Positions 51,406 through 60,343 of a stretch of DNA of 64,000 nt are shown here, one piece after another. A program made the position numbers and the translations under genes. Location: NCBI GenBank assembly GCA_003260025.2, contig QFZU02000027.1:82371-146370 (forward strand). The letters are read 5' to 3'. Position 1 is the first letter of the stretch. Every line of letters begins with the position of its first letter. The notes under the pieces are model-generated. The model saw only the letters and a program-made list of their open reading frames with translations. It was not told where the DNA came from and searched no databases. The DNA is from Microbispora triticiradicis (GTDB taxonomy: Bacteria; Actinomycetota; Actinomycetes; Streptosporangiales; Streptosporangiaceae).

Positions 51406-54029
51406 GAGGCCTGCGCGCCGCGCTGCGGATCTCGCGCCGCACCGCCTGGCGTTCGAAGGGGCGCAGCGCGCTGATCCTCGCGATGCTCGCGCTGCCCGTC
51501 GCCGTCGTCACCTTCGTGCTGACCATGTTCGCCACCGTGAACGAGATGTCACCCAGCCAGTACCCACTCGGCCGGGCCGACGCCGTGGTGCAGGGCGCCC
51601 GCGAGTGGAGCGGCCTCAGCCAGAACGCGTGGGGAGAGACCGATCCCCTGGAGAACGGCGCGAAGACGACACCGTACACCCGGGCGGAGATCGCCGGCCT
51701 CATCCCCGGCAGCCGCCTGATCCCGGCGTCGCAGCAGTTCCTCCGATATCTCGCCCCGGGAGGGTACGAGATGGGATTCGTCCGGCAGGTGGATCTGCGC
51801 GACCCGATGTCCCAGGGCACCTTCCGGCTCGTGCGCGGCAGGCTTCCCGCCGCTCCCGGCGAGGCCGTCCTCTCCGCCCAGCTGCTGGACGAGCAGACCA
51901 GGCCGGGCGTGACGCTCCTGGCCACGGAGGAACGACATCCGCTCCGGATCGTCGGCGTCGCCCTGTTCGCTCCGGCGAGGCCCGAAGTTGTCGTCTTCCC
52001 TGGCAGTCTGCCCGATTCCGCCTTCGGGCCCGCCGATCCCCAGCAGGTGACGCACGGCTGGCTCGTGGACGCGCCGCGTCCGCTGTCGTGGCCGGACGTC
52101 CGCCGGCTCAACGCGCGTGGTCTCGTGGTCGTGAGCCGGGCCGTCGTCGACAGCGCCTCGCCGGAGACGCGGTTCGACCTGAAGATCGACTCCTCCACGC
52201 TGCCGGTGCTCCCGTGGACCGGGATCGCACTGCTGCAGGTCGTCCTCGCGGCCGGGCCGGCCTTCGCGGTCGGGCGGCGACGACGGGCCCGCGAGTTCGC
52301 GCTCGTCGCCGCCCAGGGCGGCTCCCCGGCGCAGCTGCGGCTGATCGCGCTGGCCGACGGCCTGCTCTTCGGCGTCGCCGGGGCCCTTGCCGGGGTCGCG
52401 CTCGGCATCGCGGCGGTGCCGCTCGCGATGCCCGGCCTCGAACTGTGGATGAAGGCCCTGGCGGGCCCGTTCACCGTCCCCTGGATCTCGGTCGCGCTGG
52501 TCGCGGTGCTCGGGGTCGCCGCCGGGGTGCTGGCCGCGCTCGCCCCCGCCGTCGGCGCGGGCCGTACAGACGCCGCGGCCGTGCTGTCCGGCAGGCGCGA
52601 GCGGCGCCGCGACCGCGCGGGCCGGCCGCTGCTCGGAGCGGTGCTCGTCATGGCGGGCCTCACGGCGACGGCGGTGAGCACCCGGCAGGGCCTCCACTGG
52701 ATCGCCGCCTCGGCGCTGCTCACCCAGCTCGGGCTGGTGGCCCTGGTGCCGGCCCTCGTCCGAGCCGTGGGCCGGGCCGCCGCCCGGCTCCCCCTGCCGC
52801 TCCGCTTCGCCGTCAGGGACGCCGTACGCAACAGGGGCCGTACGGTGCCCGCCGTCGCCGCGGTGATGACCACGGTCGTGGTGCTCACCGCGACAGGCGT
52901 GGCCTGGCGGGCCGCGGCCGTCAGCCCTCATTCGTTCCTGCGTGGCCTGCCGCAGGGGCCGGCGGGATCACTCCAGATCTCGGCGGCCGACCTCACTCCG
53001 CAGCTGTGGGACCGCGTCCGCGCCGCCGTGGTACGTGAACTGCCGGCGGGCGTGCCGCTGGTGGAAGGACGGGCTCTCGCGACGAAGACCGGCGTGCCGC
53101 TCGGCGTGGCCCTGCCGGCTCCGGCAGGGCCGGAGAACCAGCAGGTCTACTTCATAGAGGGCTGGAACGGCGGGCTGCTGACCGGAGACGAGGGCCTGCT
53201 GCGTTACGCGCTCGGCCGCGAGGACCCGGAGGCGGTCGCGGCGCTCCGTGCGGGCAAAGCCGTGGTGCTCAATCCCGCCACCATCCGGAAGGGCAGGATC
53301 AGAGCGGATGTGATGCGGCAGGACGCGCGACCCCTGAACGAACCCGCATCGATCTCCCTGCCGGCCGTCGGGGTGCGGCCCACGGGGCAGGGCTGGGCGC
53401 GTGTGGTCGTCGCGCCCGAGGCGGTCGAGAAGACGGGTTACGGCACCGCCACCACCCTCCTCGCGGTGAACCCCGCGGATTATCGGACGCCACAGGCGAC
53501 GGCGGACCGGATCACCGCGGCCGTGGAGGCCATCACGTCCCACGCGACGGTCAGGCTGGAGACGCCGCGCGGTCCCGTGGACGATTCGGTGGCCCTGCTC
53601 GTGCTCGCCGCGGCGGCCGCGGTGCTCGTGCTGGGGATGACCTTCGTCGCGACCGCGCTGGCCGCCGCCGAGGCGCGGCCCGACCTGGAGACGATGGCCG
53701 CGGTGGGGGCGGCTCCACGGACGAAGCGGGCCGTCGTCGCCGGTCAGGCCCTGGTGATCGCGCTGCTCGGCACGACCGTCGGAGTGCTCGCCGGTCTGCC
53801 GCCCGGCGCCGCCGCGACCCGGGCGCCGTCCGGGCTGTACCGGCCGATGACGATGGTGCGGCCCGACGGGGTGCCCGTGGTCGTACACCCGCGGCCGCCG
53901 GCGCTCCTGCTCACGGTCCCGTGGCCGCTCATCGCCGTGCTCGTCGTGGGGCTGCCCCTGCTGGCCGCGCTCGGCGGCGCCGTGTTCACCCGGTCGCGCC
54001 TGCCGCTCCCCCGGCGCAGGGTCACGTGA
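51402..54029 (+). CDS. FtsX-like ABC transporter permease
   Basis: An 875-residue membrane protein with the long-form FtsX layout: an N-terminal helix (about 20-40), a large extracytoplasmic domain (about 45-265), three helices (270-400), further helices near 415-455, a second external domain (about 490-735) and three final helices. It contains GRRRRAREFALVAAQGGSPAQLR, the coupling segment of FtsX domains. Such permeases with a MacB-like ATPase move peptides or lipophilic drugs or control envelope processes. It is translationally coupled to the ATPase. Substrate unknown. Confidence 0.88.
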   Translation: MRGLRAALRISRRTAWRSKGRSALILAMLALPVAVVTFVLTMFATVNEMSPSQYPLGRADAVVQGAREWSGLSQNAWGETDPLENGAKTTPYTRAEIAGLIPGSRLIPASQQFLRYLAPGGYEMGFVRQVDLRDPMSQGTFRLVRGRLPAAPGEAVLSAQLLDEQTRPGVTLLATEERHPLRIVGVALFAPARPEVVVFPGSLPDSAFGPADPQQVTHGWLVDAPRPLSWPDVRRLNARGLVVVSRAVVDSASPETRFDLKIDSSTLPVLPWTGIALLQVVLAAGPAFAVGRRRRAREFALVAAQGGSPAQLRLIALADGLLFGVAGALAGVALGIAAVPLAMPGLELWMKALAGPFTVPWISVALVAVLGVAAGVLAALAPAVGAGRTDAAAVLSGRRERRRDRAGRPLLGAVLVMAGLTATAVSTRQGLHWIAASALLTQLGLVALVPALVRAVGRAAARLPLPLRFAVRDAVRNRGRTVPAVAAVMTTVVVLTATGVAWRAAAVSPHSFLRGLPQGPAGSLQISAADLTPQLWDRVRAAVVRELPAGVPLVEGRALATKTGVPLGVALPAPAGPENQQVYFIEGWNGGLLTGDEGLLRYALGREDPEAVAALRAGKAVVLNPATIRKGRIRADVMRQDARPLNEPASISLPAVGVRPTGQGWARVVVAPEAVEKTGYGTATTLLAVNPADYRTPQATADRITAAVEAITSHATVRLETPRGPVDDSVALLVLAAAAAVLVLGMTFVATALAAAEARPDLETMAAVGAAPRTKRAVVAGQALVIALLGTTVGVLAGLPPGAAATRAPSGLYRPMTMVRPDGVPVVVHPRPPALLLTVPWPLIAVLVVGLPLLAALGGAVFTRSRLPLPRRRVT

Positions 54030-54053
54030 CCTGACGCCGGGGCCGCCGCGCCG

Positions 54054-54899
54054 CTACGCGCGTGGCGCGCCGGGGGTGAGCGCGTCGCGTACGGCGGCGA
54101 GGCAGCGTTCGACGACGGGACGGGGGGCGAAGGCGTAGGTGCCGTCGCCGAACAGCTCGAACGTCATGTGGCCGTCGTACCCCCGGCGCGCGAACGCGGC
54201 GAGGTACTCGGCGAGCGGCAGCTCGCCGTCGCCCCACGCGAGGTGCCCCACCGGGCGGCCGTCGATCAGGTGGACGTGGCGGACGCGGTCGCCGAGCGCG
54301 TCGAAGTAGTCGTCGACGCTCTCCCCCGCGACCGCCATGCCGACCGTGTCGAGCACGGCGCCCAGGTTCGGCGCGCCGACCTCGTCCAGCATGCGGGCGA
54401 GCGCGCGGGAGTCGTTCAGGAGGTTCGACTCCACCCGCTGCAGCGGTTCGAGCACGCACGACACGCCGAGACCGCCGGCGTACGCGGCGATCTCGGCGAG
54501 CGCGTCGGCGGACCGGCGCAGGCCGATCTCCACCGGCTCGTCCTCGTGGCCCCGGCCGGGCGTCAGCAGCAGCAGTCCGGCGCCGAGTTCCGCGCACAGT
54601 TCGGCGGCGCGGCGGAACATCGCGATGCTGGCCGCGCGCAGCCGGGTGTCCGGCGAGGCGATGTTGACGGGGTACATCACCTGCTCGGGCGTGAGGCAGC
54701 GCACCCGCAGGCCGCGTGACTCGATCCGGCGGCGTACGGCCCGGGCCTCGGCGTCGCTCACCCACGGCACGTGGAAGTGCGGGGCGACGCCCCACAGCTC
54801 CACCTCCTCGCGGCCGAGATCGGCGGCGTCGTCGAGGAACCGGTCGAACGGCAGGTGCTGGTAGGAGAAGTTCGATCCGGTGATCCGCGGGAAGGACAT
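54054..54899 (-). CDS. FrlC-like sugar epimerase (TIM-barrel, xylose-isomerase-like)
   Basis: A 281-residue AP-endonuclease-2 type TIM barrel. VELWGVAPHFHVP, EPLQRVESNLLND, GAVLDTVGM, VRHVHLIDG and GHMTFELFGDG carry the metal ligands (Glu, Asp, His, Glu). The EPLxxxESN segment and length match E. coli FrlC, which epimerises psicoselysine to fructoselysine. Together with FrlB- and FrlD-like genes this makes an Amadori-compound role likely. ATG 54899 has AGGAG upstream; an in-frame ATG at 54935 overlaps the permease stop as ATGA and may also be used. It is the last gene of the importer operon. Confidence 0.75.
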   Translation of the reverse strand: MSFPRITGSNFSYQHLPFDRFLDDAADLGREEVELWGVAPHFHVPWVSDAEARAVRRRIESRGLRVRCLTPEQVMYPVNIASPDTRLRAASIAMFRRAAELCAELGAGLLLLTPGRGHEDEPVEIGLRRSADALAEIAAYAGGLGVSCVLEPLQRVESNLLNDSRALARMLDEVGAPNLGAVLDTVGMAVAGESVDDYFDALGDRVRHVHLIDGRPVGHLAWGDGELPLAEYLAAFARRGYDGHMTFELFGDGTYAFAPRPVVERCLAAVRDALTPGAPRA

Positions 54900-54931
54900 C
54901 GGCGCTCCTGTCGCAGGGGAGGGGGGCGAGG

Positions 54932-55765
54932 TCATTTTCCGACTCCGTCGGCGAGGCCCTTGACGATGTACCGCTGGCCGACGAAGAACAGCAGCACCAC
55001 CGGGACGGCGGCGATCGTCATGCCGGCGAAGACGACGGGGAACTCGGTGCCGTGCTTGCTCATCAGGCTCATCAGGCCGACGGGAAGGGTCTGCACGCCG
55101 GCGCCGCTGGTGAACACCATCGCGAAGAGGTACTCGTTCCAGGCGAACAGGATGTGCAGCAGGACCGTCGAGACGAGGATCGGCTTGCACATCGGGAGGG
55201 TGATCCGCCAGAACGCGGTCCACCGCCCGCAGCCGTCCATCTCGGCCGCCTCGTCCACCTCGCGCGGCAGGTCCAGCATGTACGCCCGGATGAGAAACGT
55301 GGTGAACGGCACCCGGAAGGCCGTGTAGAGGACGAGCAGCGCCCAGAAGCTGTTGTACAACCCCATCGACTGGAACATCTTGACCAGCGGGACCAGCGCC
55401 ACGCTCGGGGCGAGCATCAGCCCGCCCAGGATCAGGCCGGTGACCGCCTTGCCGAACGGGATGTCCACCCGGGTCAGCCCGTACGCCGCCCACGCGCTGA
55501 CGAAGACCGTGGCGACGGTCGACGTCACCGTGACCAGGATGCTGGTGGTGAGGTAGTTGCTGACCCCGCGGTTCCACGCCTTCTGGTAGCTGTCGAAGCT
55601 CCAGTGGGAGGGCAGCGCGAAGGGGTTGCCGAAGATCTCGCTGTTGGTCTTGAACCCGTTGACCAGCATCCACAGCAGCGGATAGACCACCACCACGGCG
55701 AGGCAGAGCAGGAACGCCCAGAGCAGCAGGCGGGCGATCACCCCGAGGAAGCCGACCCGACTCAC
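54932..55765 (-). CDS. Sugar ABC importer permease (MalG type)
   Basis: A 277-residue permease with six predicted helices. The EAA loop reads EVDEAAEMDGCGRWTAFWRITLP, which docks to the ATPase, and the N-terminus has VYPLLWMLVNGFKTNSEIF as in MalG-like CUT1 permeases. The start at GTG 55765 shares GTGA with the stop of the partner permease, so the two subunits are made in step. The locus has no ATPase; actinomycete CUT1 importers normally share MsiK from elsewhere. Confidence 0.92.
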   Translation of the reverse strand: MSRVGFLGVIARLLLWAFLLCLAVVVVYPLLWMLVNGFKTNSEIFGNPFALPSHWSFDSYQKAWNRGVSNYLTTSILVTVTSTVATVFVSAWAAYGLTRVDIPFGKAVTGLILGGLMLAPSVALVPLVKMFQSMGLYNSFWALLVLYTAFRVPFTTFLIRAYMLDLPREVDEAAEMDGCGRWTAFWRITLPMCKPILVSTVLLHILFAWNEYLFAMVFTSGAGVQTLPVGLMSLMSKHGTEFPVVFAGMTIAAVPVVLLFFVGQRYIVKGLADGVGK

Positions 55766-56649
55766 CACTCCACCCTTCTCCTGCGGGCGACCCACAGTTG
55801 TGCGACGGCGATGGCGAGCGTGACCACGAAGATGACCGTCGCGATCGCGGCCGCGTAGCCGAAGTCGTTGCGGACGAAGCCGCTGCGGTACAGCCAGGTG
55901 CCCAGCACCTGGGTCGAGTTGTCCGGCCCGCCGCCGGTCATCACCATGACCTCGTTGAACACCTGGAACGCCCCCGAGATCGTGATCATGATCATCACGC
56001 CGGTCATCTCGCGTACCAGGGGAAGGGTCACGTGGAAGAACCGGCGGACGGGTCCGGTGCCGTCGATCGCCGCGGCCTGGTAGATCTCGCGCGGGATGCG
56101 CTGGATCGCGACCGCGAACAGCAGGGTCGAGTAGCCGAAGCCCTGCCACTGGCTCATCGCGACGATCGCCGGCATGGCCGTGCTCTCCTCGCCCAGCCAC
56201 GCGTGCCGGAGCCCGTCGAGGCCGACCCCCTGCAGCAGGTGGTTGAACAGCCCGAGGTTGGGCTCGTAGATGAAGTAGAAGAGCAGGCCGGCGACGGTGA
56301 GCGAGATCGCGCTGGGGATGAAGTAGACGGCGCGCAGGGCGCGCTGCCACCGCTCGCTGCGCACACCCTCGATGAGCGCCGCGAGCACGAGCGAGCCGAA
56401 CACCTGGAACGCGATCGACACCACCGCGTACAGCACGTTGTTGCCGAGCGACTTCCAGAAGACCGGGTCGTCCACGAGCTTGCCGTAGTTGGCGAGCCCG
56501 ACGTACTTCTGGCTCCCGCTGAAGATGTCCCACTTGAGCGTGCTGAACCCGAAGTTCTCCACCAGCGGGAAGTACACGAACACCCCGACCAGCACGAGGG
56601 CGGGGACCGCCCACGCGAGCCCGGCGGCCCGTCTGCTCATGGCGCGCAC
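55762..56649 (-). CDS. Sugar ABC importer permease (MalF type)
   Basis: A 295-residue permease with six helices and the CUT1 EAA motif EIYQAAAIDGTGPVRRFFHVTLP. GGGAGG lies eight bases before GTG 56649, which favours that start over ATG 56640. The upstream gene encodes the binding lipoprotein 16 bases away, and the downstream permease overlaps by four bases, so all form one transcript under the LacI-type operator at 58138. Confidence 0.92.
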   Translation of the reverse strand: MRAMSRRAAGLAWAVPALVLVGVFVYFPLVENFGFSTLKWDIFSGSQKYVGLANYGKLVDDPVFWKSLGNNVLYAVVSIAFQVFGSLVLAALIEGVRSERWQRALRAVYFIPSAISLTVAGLLFYFIYEPNLGLFNHLLQGVGLDGLRHAWLGEESTAMPAIVAMSQWQGFGYSTLLFAVAIQRIPREIYQAAAIDGTGPVRRFFHVTLPLVREMTGVMIMITISGAFQVFNEVMVMTGGGPDNSTQVLGTWLYRSGFVRNDFGYAAAIATVIFVVTLAIAVAQLWVARRRRVEW

Positions 56650-56665
56650 CGGCCCGTCCTCCCGG

Positions 56666-57991
56666 CTACTTCGCCGACGCCGAGGCCTGGCGCACGCTGT
56701 CGAGCACCTGCTCGGGGGTCTTGCTCCCGGTGATCAGCGCCTCGCCGCCGGACAGCCACGCGTCGGCGACCTCGGGGACGGTGACCGTGTCGAGCCACGC
56801 GGCCAGCTTCGGCGACTTGTTGACGAGCTCGATGCCCTCGAAGACCGCCTTGCTGGAGGTCTCGGGTGTGACGGCTCCGACGACCGTGCTGGGCTGGCCG
56901 TACGGCGGCGACGAGAGCGTCTGCGCGTTCTTCGTGCTCGTGACGAACTTCATGAAGTCGATGGCGAGCGGGATGCGCGGCGAGGCGGCGTTGACGAGGT
57001 AGCCCTCGGGAGAGCCCTCGACGATCGAGGGGTCGCCGGCCGCCCCTTGCGGCGCCGGAAGCTGGAAGATCCCGAAGTCGTCGGTGGCGAGCTTGCCCTT
57101 GGCCGTCTCGTTGTCGAACTCCAGGATCTCCTGGTAGTACATCGCGGACTTGCCGTCGGCGAACGCCTCCTGGGCGGAGGTGTAGAGCACGCCGTTGGTG
57201 CCGCTCTTGGTGTCGGTGCAGGTGTCGACCAGGGTCTTGAACTGGCCGAGGGCCTTCGTGTAGCCGGGGTCGTCGAGCTTGGCCGTCGCGGGCTTGAGGT
57301 CCGCCTCGAAGGCCGCCGTCGGCACGTCGTACGCGAAGAGCTGCTGCAGGTAGTGCAGGGCCGGCCAGCCGTCCTTGTTGCCGAAGGAGATCGGCTCGTA
57401 CCCGGCCTTCCGCAGCGCCGCGCAGCTTGAGATGAGCTCCTCGAACGTCTTCGGCACCTGGACCCCGGCCTTGGCGAACGCGGCCTTGTTGTAGCCCATG
57501 AACTTGCCGTTGCCGTAGAGCGGGATGCCGTAGTTCTTGCCGTCGTAGGCGAAGGCCGACAGCGCGCCGGGGCTGAAGGTCTTGCCCCAGTCCGTGCCGG
57601 GGCCGATCACGCCGGTGAGGTCGGCCGCCCGGCCGCCGCGGACGAAGTTCTCGGCCCAGTTGCCGGTCCACGTGAAGTAGACGTCGGGCAGGGCGTTCGA
57701 GGCCGTGAGCGTCTTGGTCTTGTCCTTGATGCTCTGGTCGGTCTCCTGGATGAGCTGGATCTTCACGCCGGGATGGAGCTTCTCGTACTCCGCGGCCAGG
57801 TCCTCGAAGTACGGCTCAAGGGGCTCTCCGGCGAACTTCGTGAGGATGCTCAGCGTGCCCGAGTACTCGGGGCTGGCGGCGGCGTCGGCCGCGGGAGCCT
57901 GGTCCGCCTGCCCGCCGCCGGTGCAGCCGGTCAGGACGAGCACCGACGTCCCGGCGAGCGCCGCGAACGCCGTCAGTGCGCGAGGGCGCAT
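56666..57991 (-). CDS. Sugar-type ABC importer solute-binding lipoprotein
   Basis: A 441-residue extracellular binding protein of CUT1 type (SBP_bac_1). The signal peptide ends in the lipobox LVLTGC (cysteine at about 24), then a Gly/Ala-rich tether. GTLSILTKFAGEPLEPYFED begins the binding fold; YFTWTGNWAENFVRGGRAADLT, YGIPLYGNGKFMGYNKAAF and SPEGYLVNAASP are typical. I started at ATG 57991 because upstream readings lack a signal peptide. It delivers a solute, presumably a fructosamine or related sugar conjugate, to the two permeases. Confidence 0.92.
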   Translation of the reverse strand: MRPRALTAFAALAGTSVLVLTGCTGGGQADQAPAADAAASPEYSGTLSILTKFAGEPLEPYFEDLAAEYEKLHPGVKIQLIQETDQSIKDKTKTLTASNALPDVYFTWTGNWAENFVRGGRAADLTGVIGPGTDWGKTFSPGALSAFAYDGKNYGIPLYGNGKFMGYNKAAFAKAGVQVPKTFEELISSCAALRKAGYEPISFGNKDGWPALHYLQQLFAYDVPTAAFEADLKPATAKLDDPGYTKALGQFKTLVDTCTDTKSGTNGVLYTSAQEAFADGKSAMYYQEILEFDNETAKGKLATDDFGIFQLPAPQGAAGDPSIVEGSPEGYLVNAASPRIPLAIDFMKFVTSTKNAQTLSSPPYGQPSTVVGAVTPETSSKAVFEGIELVNKSPKLAAWLDTVTVPEVADAWLSGGEALITGSKTPEQVLDSVRQASASAK

Positions 57992-58137
57992 GGGCTTCCT
58001 TTCTCTCGGGGGTCTTCTCGAGGTCCTGTCTGGATCTCTTCGGGAGAGGAGGGACCGCCGGTGCCTGGGCACCCGAGATCCGCCGGGACGCGCCGCCGGC
58101 ACGACCCGTTCAATGACGGGTGACTGTACAGAGCATG

Positions 58138-58151
58138 TGATACCGGTACCA
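58138..58151. promoter_or_regulatory. LacI-type operator, importer side
   Basis: TGATACCGGTACCA, nearly palindromic around the central CCGG as in LacI/GalR operators (central CpG). It shares TGATACCGGT with the second site 158 bp away (read on the other strand). It overlaps the probable promoter of the importer operon. Confidence 0.7.
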
Positions 58152-58295
58152 GACCTCAGCGGGAAGATTTTTTCTCCCGAGCGCCTACCGCCCCCTTAGA
58201 CACCGATGAAACAGCAGATCACAGCATCAACAGCCATGAAAACACACCCCGGTGTTGACTCCCGCCCAGTAGGTGTGCCAGCGTCACCTTCTGCG

Positions 58296-58309
58296 TGAGA
58301 CCGGTATCA
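58296..58309. promoter_or_regulatory. LacI-type operator, SIS-gene side
   Basis: TGAGACCGGTATCA; its reverse complement TGATACCGGTCTCA matches the site at 58138 in 12 of 14 bases. It lies just downstream of the likely SIS-gene promoter. Two such sites allow looping and coordinate control of both halves of the locus. Confidence 0.7.
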
Positions 58310-58357
58310 GGCAGGACGGCGCCCCGGTCCGCGGGCAATCCCGAAAGGACGCGAAGC

Positions 58358-59359
58358 ATGCTCGGATTCAACGAGCCGGAATTCCTCTCCCAGATGGCGA
58401 GCGCGGTGGCGTTGCGGCCCCAGATCGAGGAACTCGTCGATCGGCTCGTGGACGAGGGATTCGACAACCTCTACCTGGTCGGCGCCGGCGGCACCTACGC
58501 GCAGATGTGGCCGTACGAGCGGCTGGCGCGGCAGCGTTCCACCTTCGACGTGCGCGCGGTCATCGCCGCGGAGCTCATCGCCGCGGGCGAGGCGGCGCTC
58601 GGCGAGCGCTCGGTGGCGGTCTTCACCTCGGCCTCCGGCACGACCGACGACACCGTGCGGGCCATCGACTACTGCAAGGCCAGGGGCGTCCACACGATCG
58701 GCATGACGGGCTACCCCGACTCGCCCGTCGCGCGGAACGTGGACACCGTGCTGCTCACCGAGCCCAAGGCGTGGCCGTTCGACCCGCAGATGCTGGTCTT
58801 CATGACCCGGCTGCTGTCCCGGCGGGGTGAGTTCGAGGGCTACGAGAAGCTCGCCGCCGAGCTCGACAAGCTCCCGCAGATCCTGCTGGAGGTGGCGAAG
58901 CAGGCTGAGCCGGTCGCCGAGAAGTTCGCCGACGACCACAAGGACACCGGCTACTACTTCCTCGTCGGCGGCGGCAACCTGTGGGCGTACACCTACCTGT
59001 ACTCCATGTGCGTCCTGGAGGAGATGCAGTGGCTGCGCACCACGCGGGTGCACAGCGCCGAGTTCTTCCACGGCTCGCTCGAACTGCTCGAAGAGGACAC
59101 CAGCGTCATCGTCTTCCAGGGCGAGGACGAGGCGCGGGGGCTCACCGAGCGCGCGGCGAACTTCGCCAGGCGCATCTCCAAGGACGTCACGGTCTTCGAC
59201 ACCAAGGACTACCCGCTCGACGGGATCAGCCCCGAGTTCCGCGGCCTGCTCGGTCCGCTGGTCCACGACGTGGCGACGGGCCGCGTGAGCAAGCACCTGG
59301 AGAGGGTGCGCGACCACTCCCTCGAACTGCGCCGCTACTACCGCGTCATGGACTACTGA
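58358..59359 (+). CDS. FrlB-like SIS-domain deglycase
   Basis: A 333-residue double-SIS protein. The first SIS motif is NLYLVGAGGTYAQ, the threonine/serine-rich loop TSASGTTDDTV binds the sugar phosphate, and the second SIS segment contains HSAEFFHGSLELLEEDT. Size and the EFFHGSLELLE block match E. coli FrlB, which splits fructoselysine 6-phosphate into glucose 6-phosphate and lysine. There is no glutaminase domain, unlike GlmS. GAAAGGA precedes the ATG. The next gene encodes a FrlD-like kinase. The exact amino-acid part of the substrate is unknown. Confidence 0.8.
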   Translation: MLGFNEPEFLSQMASAVALRPQIEELVDRLVDEGFDNLYLVGAGGTYAQMWPYERLARQRSTFDVRAVIAAELIAAGEAALGERSVAVFTSASGTTDDTVRAIDYCKARGVHTIGMTGYPDSPVARNVDTVLLTEPKAWPFDPQMLVFMTRLLSRRGEFEGYEKLAAELDKLPQILLEVAKQAEPVAEKFADDHKDTGYYFLVGGGNLWAYTYLYSMCVLEEMQWLRTTRVHSAEFFHGSLELLEEDTSVIVFQGEDEARGLTERAANFARRISKDVTVFDTKDYPLDGISPEFRGLLGPLVHDVATGRVSKHLERVRDHSLELRRYYRVMDY

Positions 59360-59432
59360 CCGTCATTCCCCCGTCCCGGGCCTCCGCCGTGCGCCGTGCA
59401 CGCGCGGGGGCCCGCCCCTCAGGAGCACGTCC

Positions 59433-60332
59433 ATGAGAGTCCTCGGCTTCGGCGACAACGTCGTCGACCGGTTCGTCGACCGCGGCATCGAGTATCCCGG
59501 CGGCAACAGCGTGAACGTGGCCGTCTACGCCCATCGCCTCGGCCTCGACGCCGCCTACCTGGGCGTGTTCGGCGACGACGACTTCGGCGACTTCCTGCGC
59601 GCGTCGATCGCCGCCCAGGGCGTCGCGATCGACCGCTGCGTCGTACGGCCCGGGGAGAGCGGCGTCTCGACCCTGCGCGTGGACGACGGCGACCGGATCT
59701 TCGTCGGCTTCAACGGCGGCGGCGTCACGACCAGGGAGCCGATCGTCCTCGACGACGCCCTCCTGCGGTACGCCGCCTCCTTCGACCTGGTGCACTCCAG
59801 CGTGTACTCCGCCGCCGAGAGCGAACTGCCGAAGCTGGCCGGGCTGGACACGCTGGTGAGCTACGACCTGTCCAGCGAGGACGAGTTCCGCACCCCGGCG
59901 TACCTCGACCGGATCTGCCCGCACGCCGACCTGGTACTGCTGTCGTGCTCGCACCTCGACGAGGCCGCCACCCGCGCCCTGCTCGCCGACGCCGTACGGC
60001 GGGGCGCGGGGCTCGCGCTCGCCACCCGGGGTGAGGAGGGGGCGATCGCGCACGACGGCCGGGTCACGCTCGCCGCCCCCGCGCAGCGGGTGGCCGAGCC
60101 CGGCCTGATGGTCGACACCATGGGCTGCGGCGACGCCTTCCTCGCCGGGTTCGTGGTCCACCTGCTGCGCGCCGGCTGGCGGACCGGGGCCGCGCCGGGA
60201 CCGGACGCGATCGCGGGCGCCCTGCGCGCCGGCGCGCGCTCGGCCCACGACCAGTGCCTGGTCGAAGGCGCCTTCGGCCACGGGCGGCCCGTCGTCGCTA
60301 GCATGTGGTCATCTGGTGACCGCGAGAAGTGA
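59433..60332 (+). CDS. FrlD-like PfkB-family kinase
   Basis: A 299-residue sugar kinase. GFGDNVVDRFVDRGIEYPGG and NSVNVAVYAHRLGLDAAYLG align closely with the N-terminus of fructoselysine 6-kinase FrlD (GDNxVD ... GGNxVNVAVY). The PfkB C-terminal signature DTMGCGDAFLAGFVVHLL has the catalytic aspartate. It should phosphorylate the imported fructosamine at C6 before the SIS deglycase cuts it. Its stop overlaps an upstream GTG of the LacI gene, so the three genes are co-transcribed. Confidence 0.85.
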   Translation: MRVLGFGDNVVDRFVDRGIEYPGGNSVNVAVYAHRLGLDAAYLGVFGDDDFGDFLRASIAAQGVAIDRCVVRPGESGVSTLRVDDGDRIFVGFNGGGVTTREPIVLDDALLRYAASFDLVHSSVYSAAESELPKLAGLDTLVSYDLSSEDEFRTPAYLDRICPHADLVLLSCSHLDEAATRALLADAVRRGAGLALATRGEEGAIAHDGRVTLAAPAQRVAEPGLMVDTMGCGDAFLAGFVVHLLRAGWRTGAAPGPDAIAGALRAGARSAHDQCLVEGAFGHGRPVVASMWSSGDREK

Positions 60333-60343
60333 GGACTCCGGCC

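Larger units (their letters stand above)
57992..58357. promoter_or_regulatory. Divergent control region of the fructosamine-like locus
   Basis: A 366-bp gene-free stretch. It holds the two LacI-type operators (58138 and 58296), a plus-strand TTGACT (58255-58260) with a weak CAGCGT -10 at 58279-58284, and the Shine-Dalgarno GAAAGGA for the SIS gene. On the minus strand, TACAGT (58122-58127) is a possible -10 for the importer. The A/T-rich part at 58200-58250 is unusual for this genome. Confidence 0.5.
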
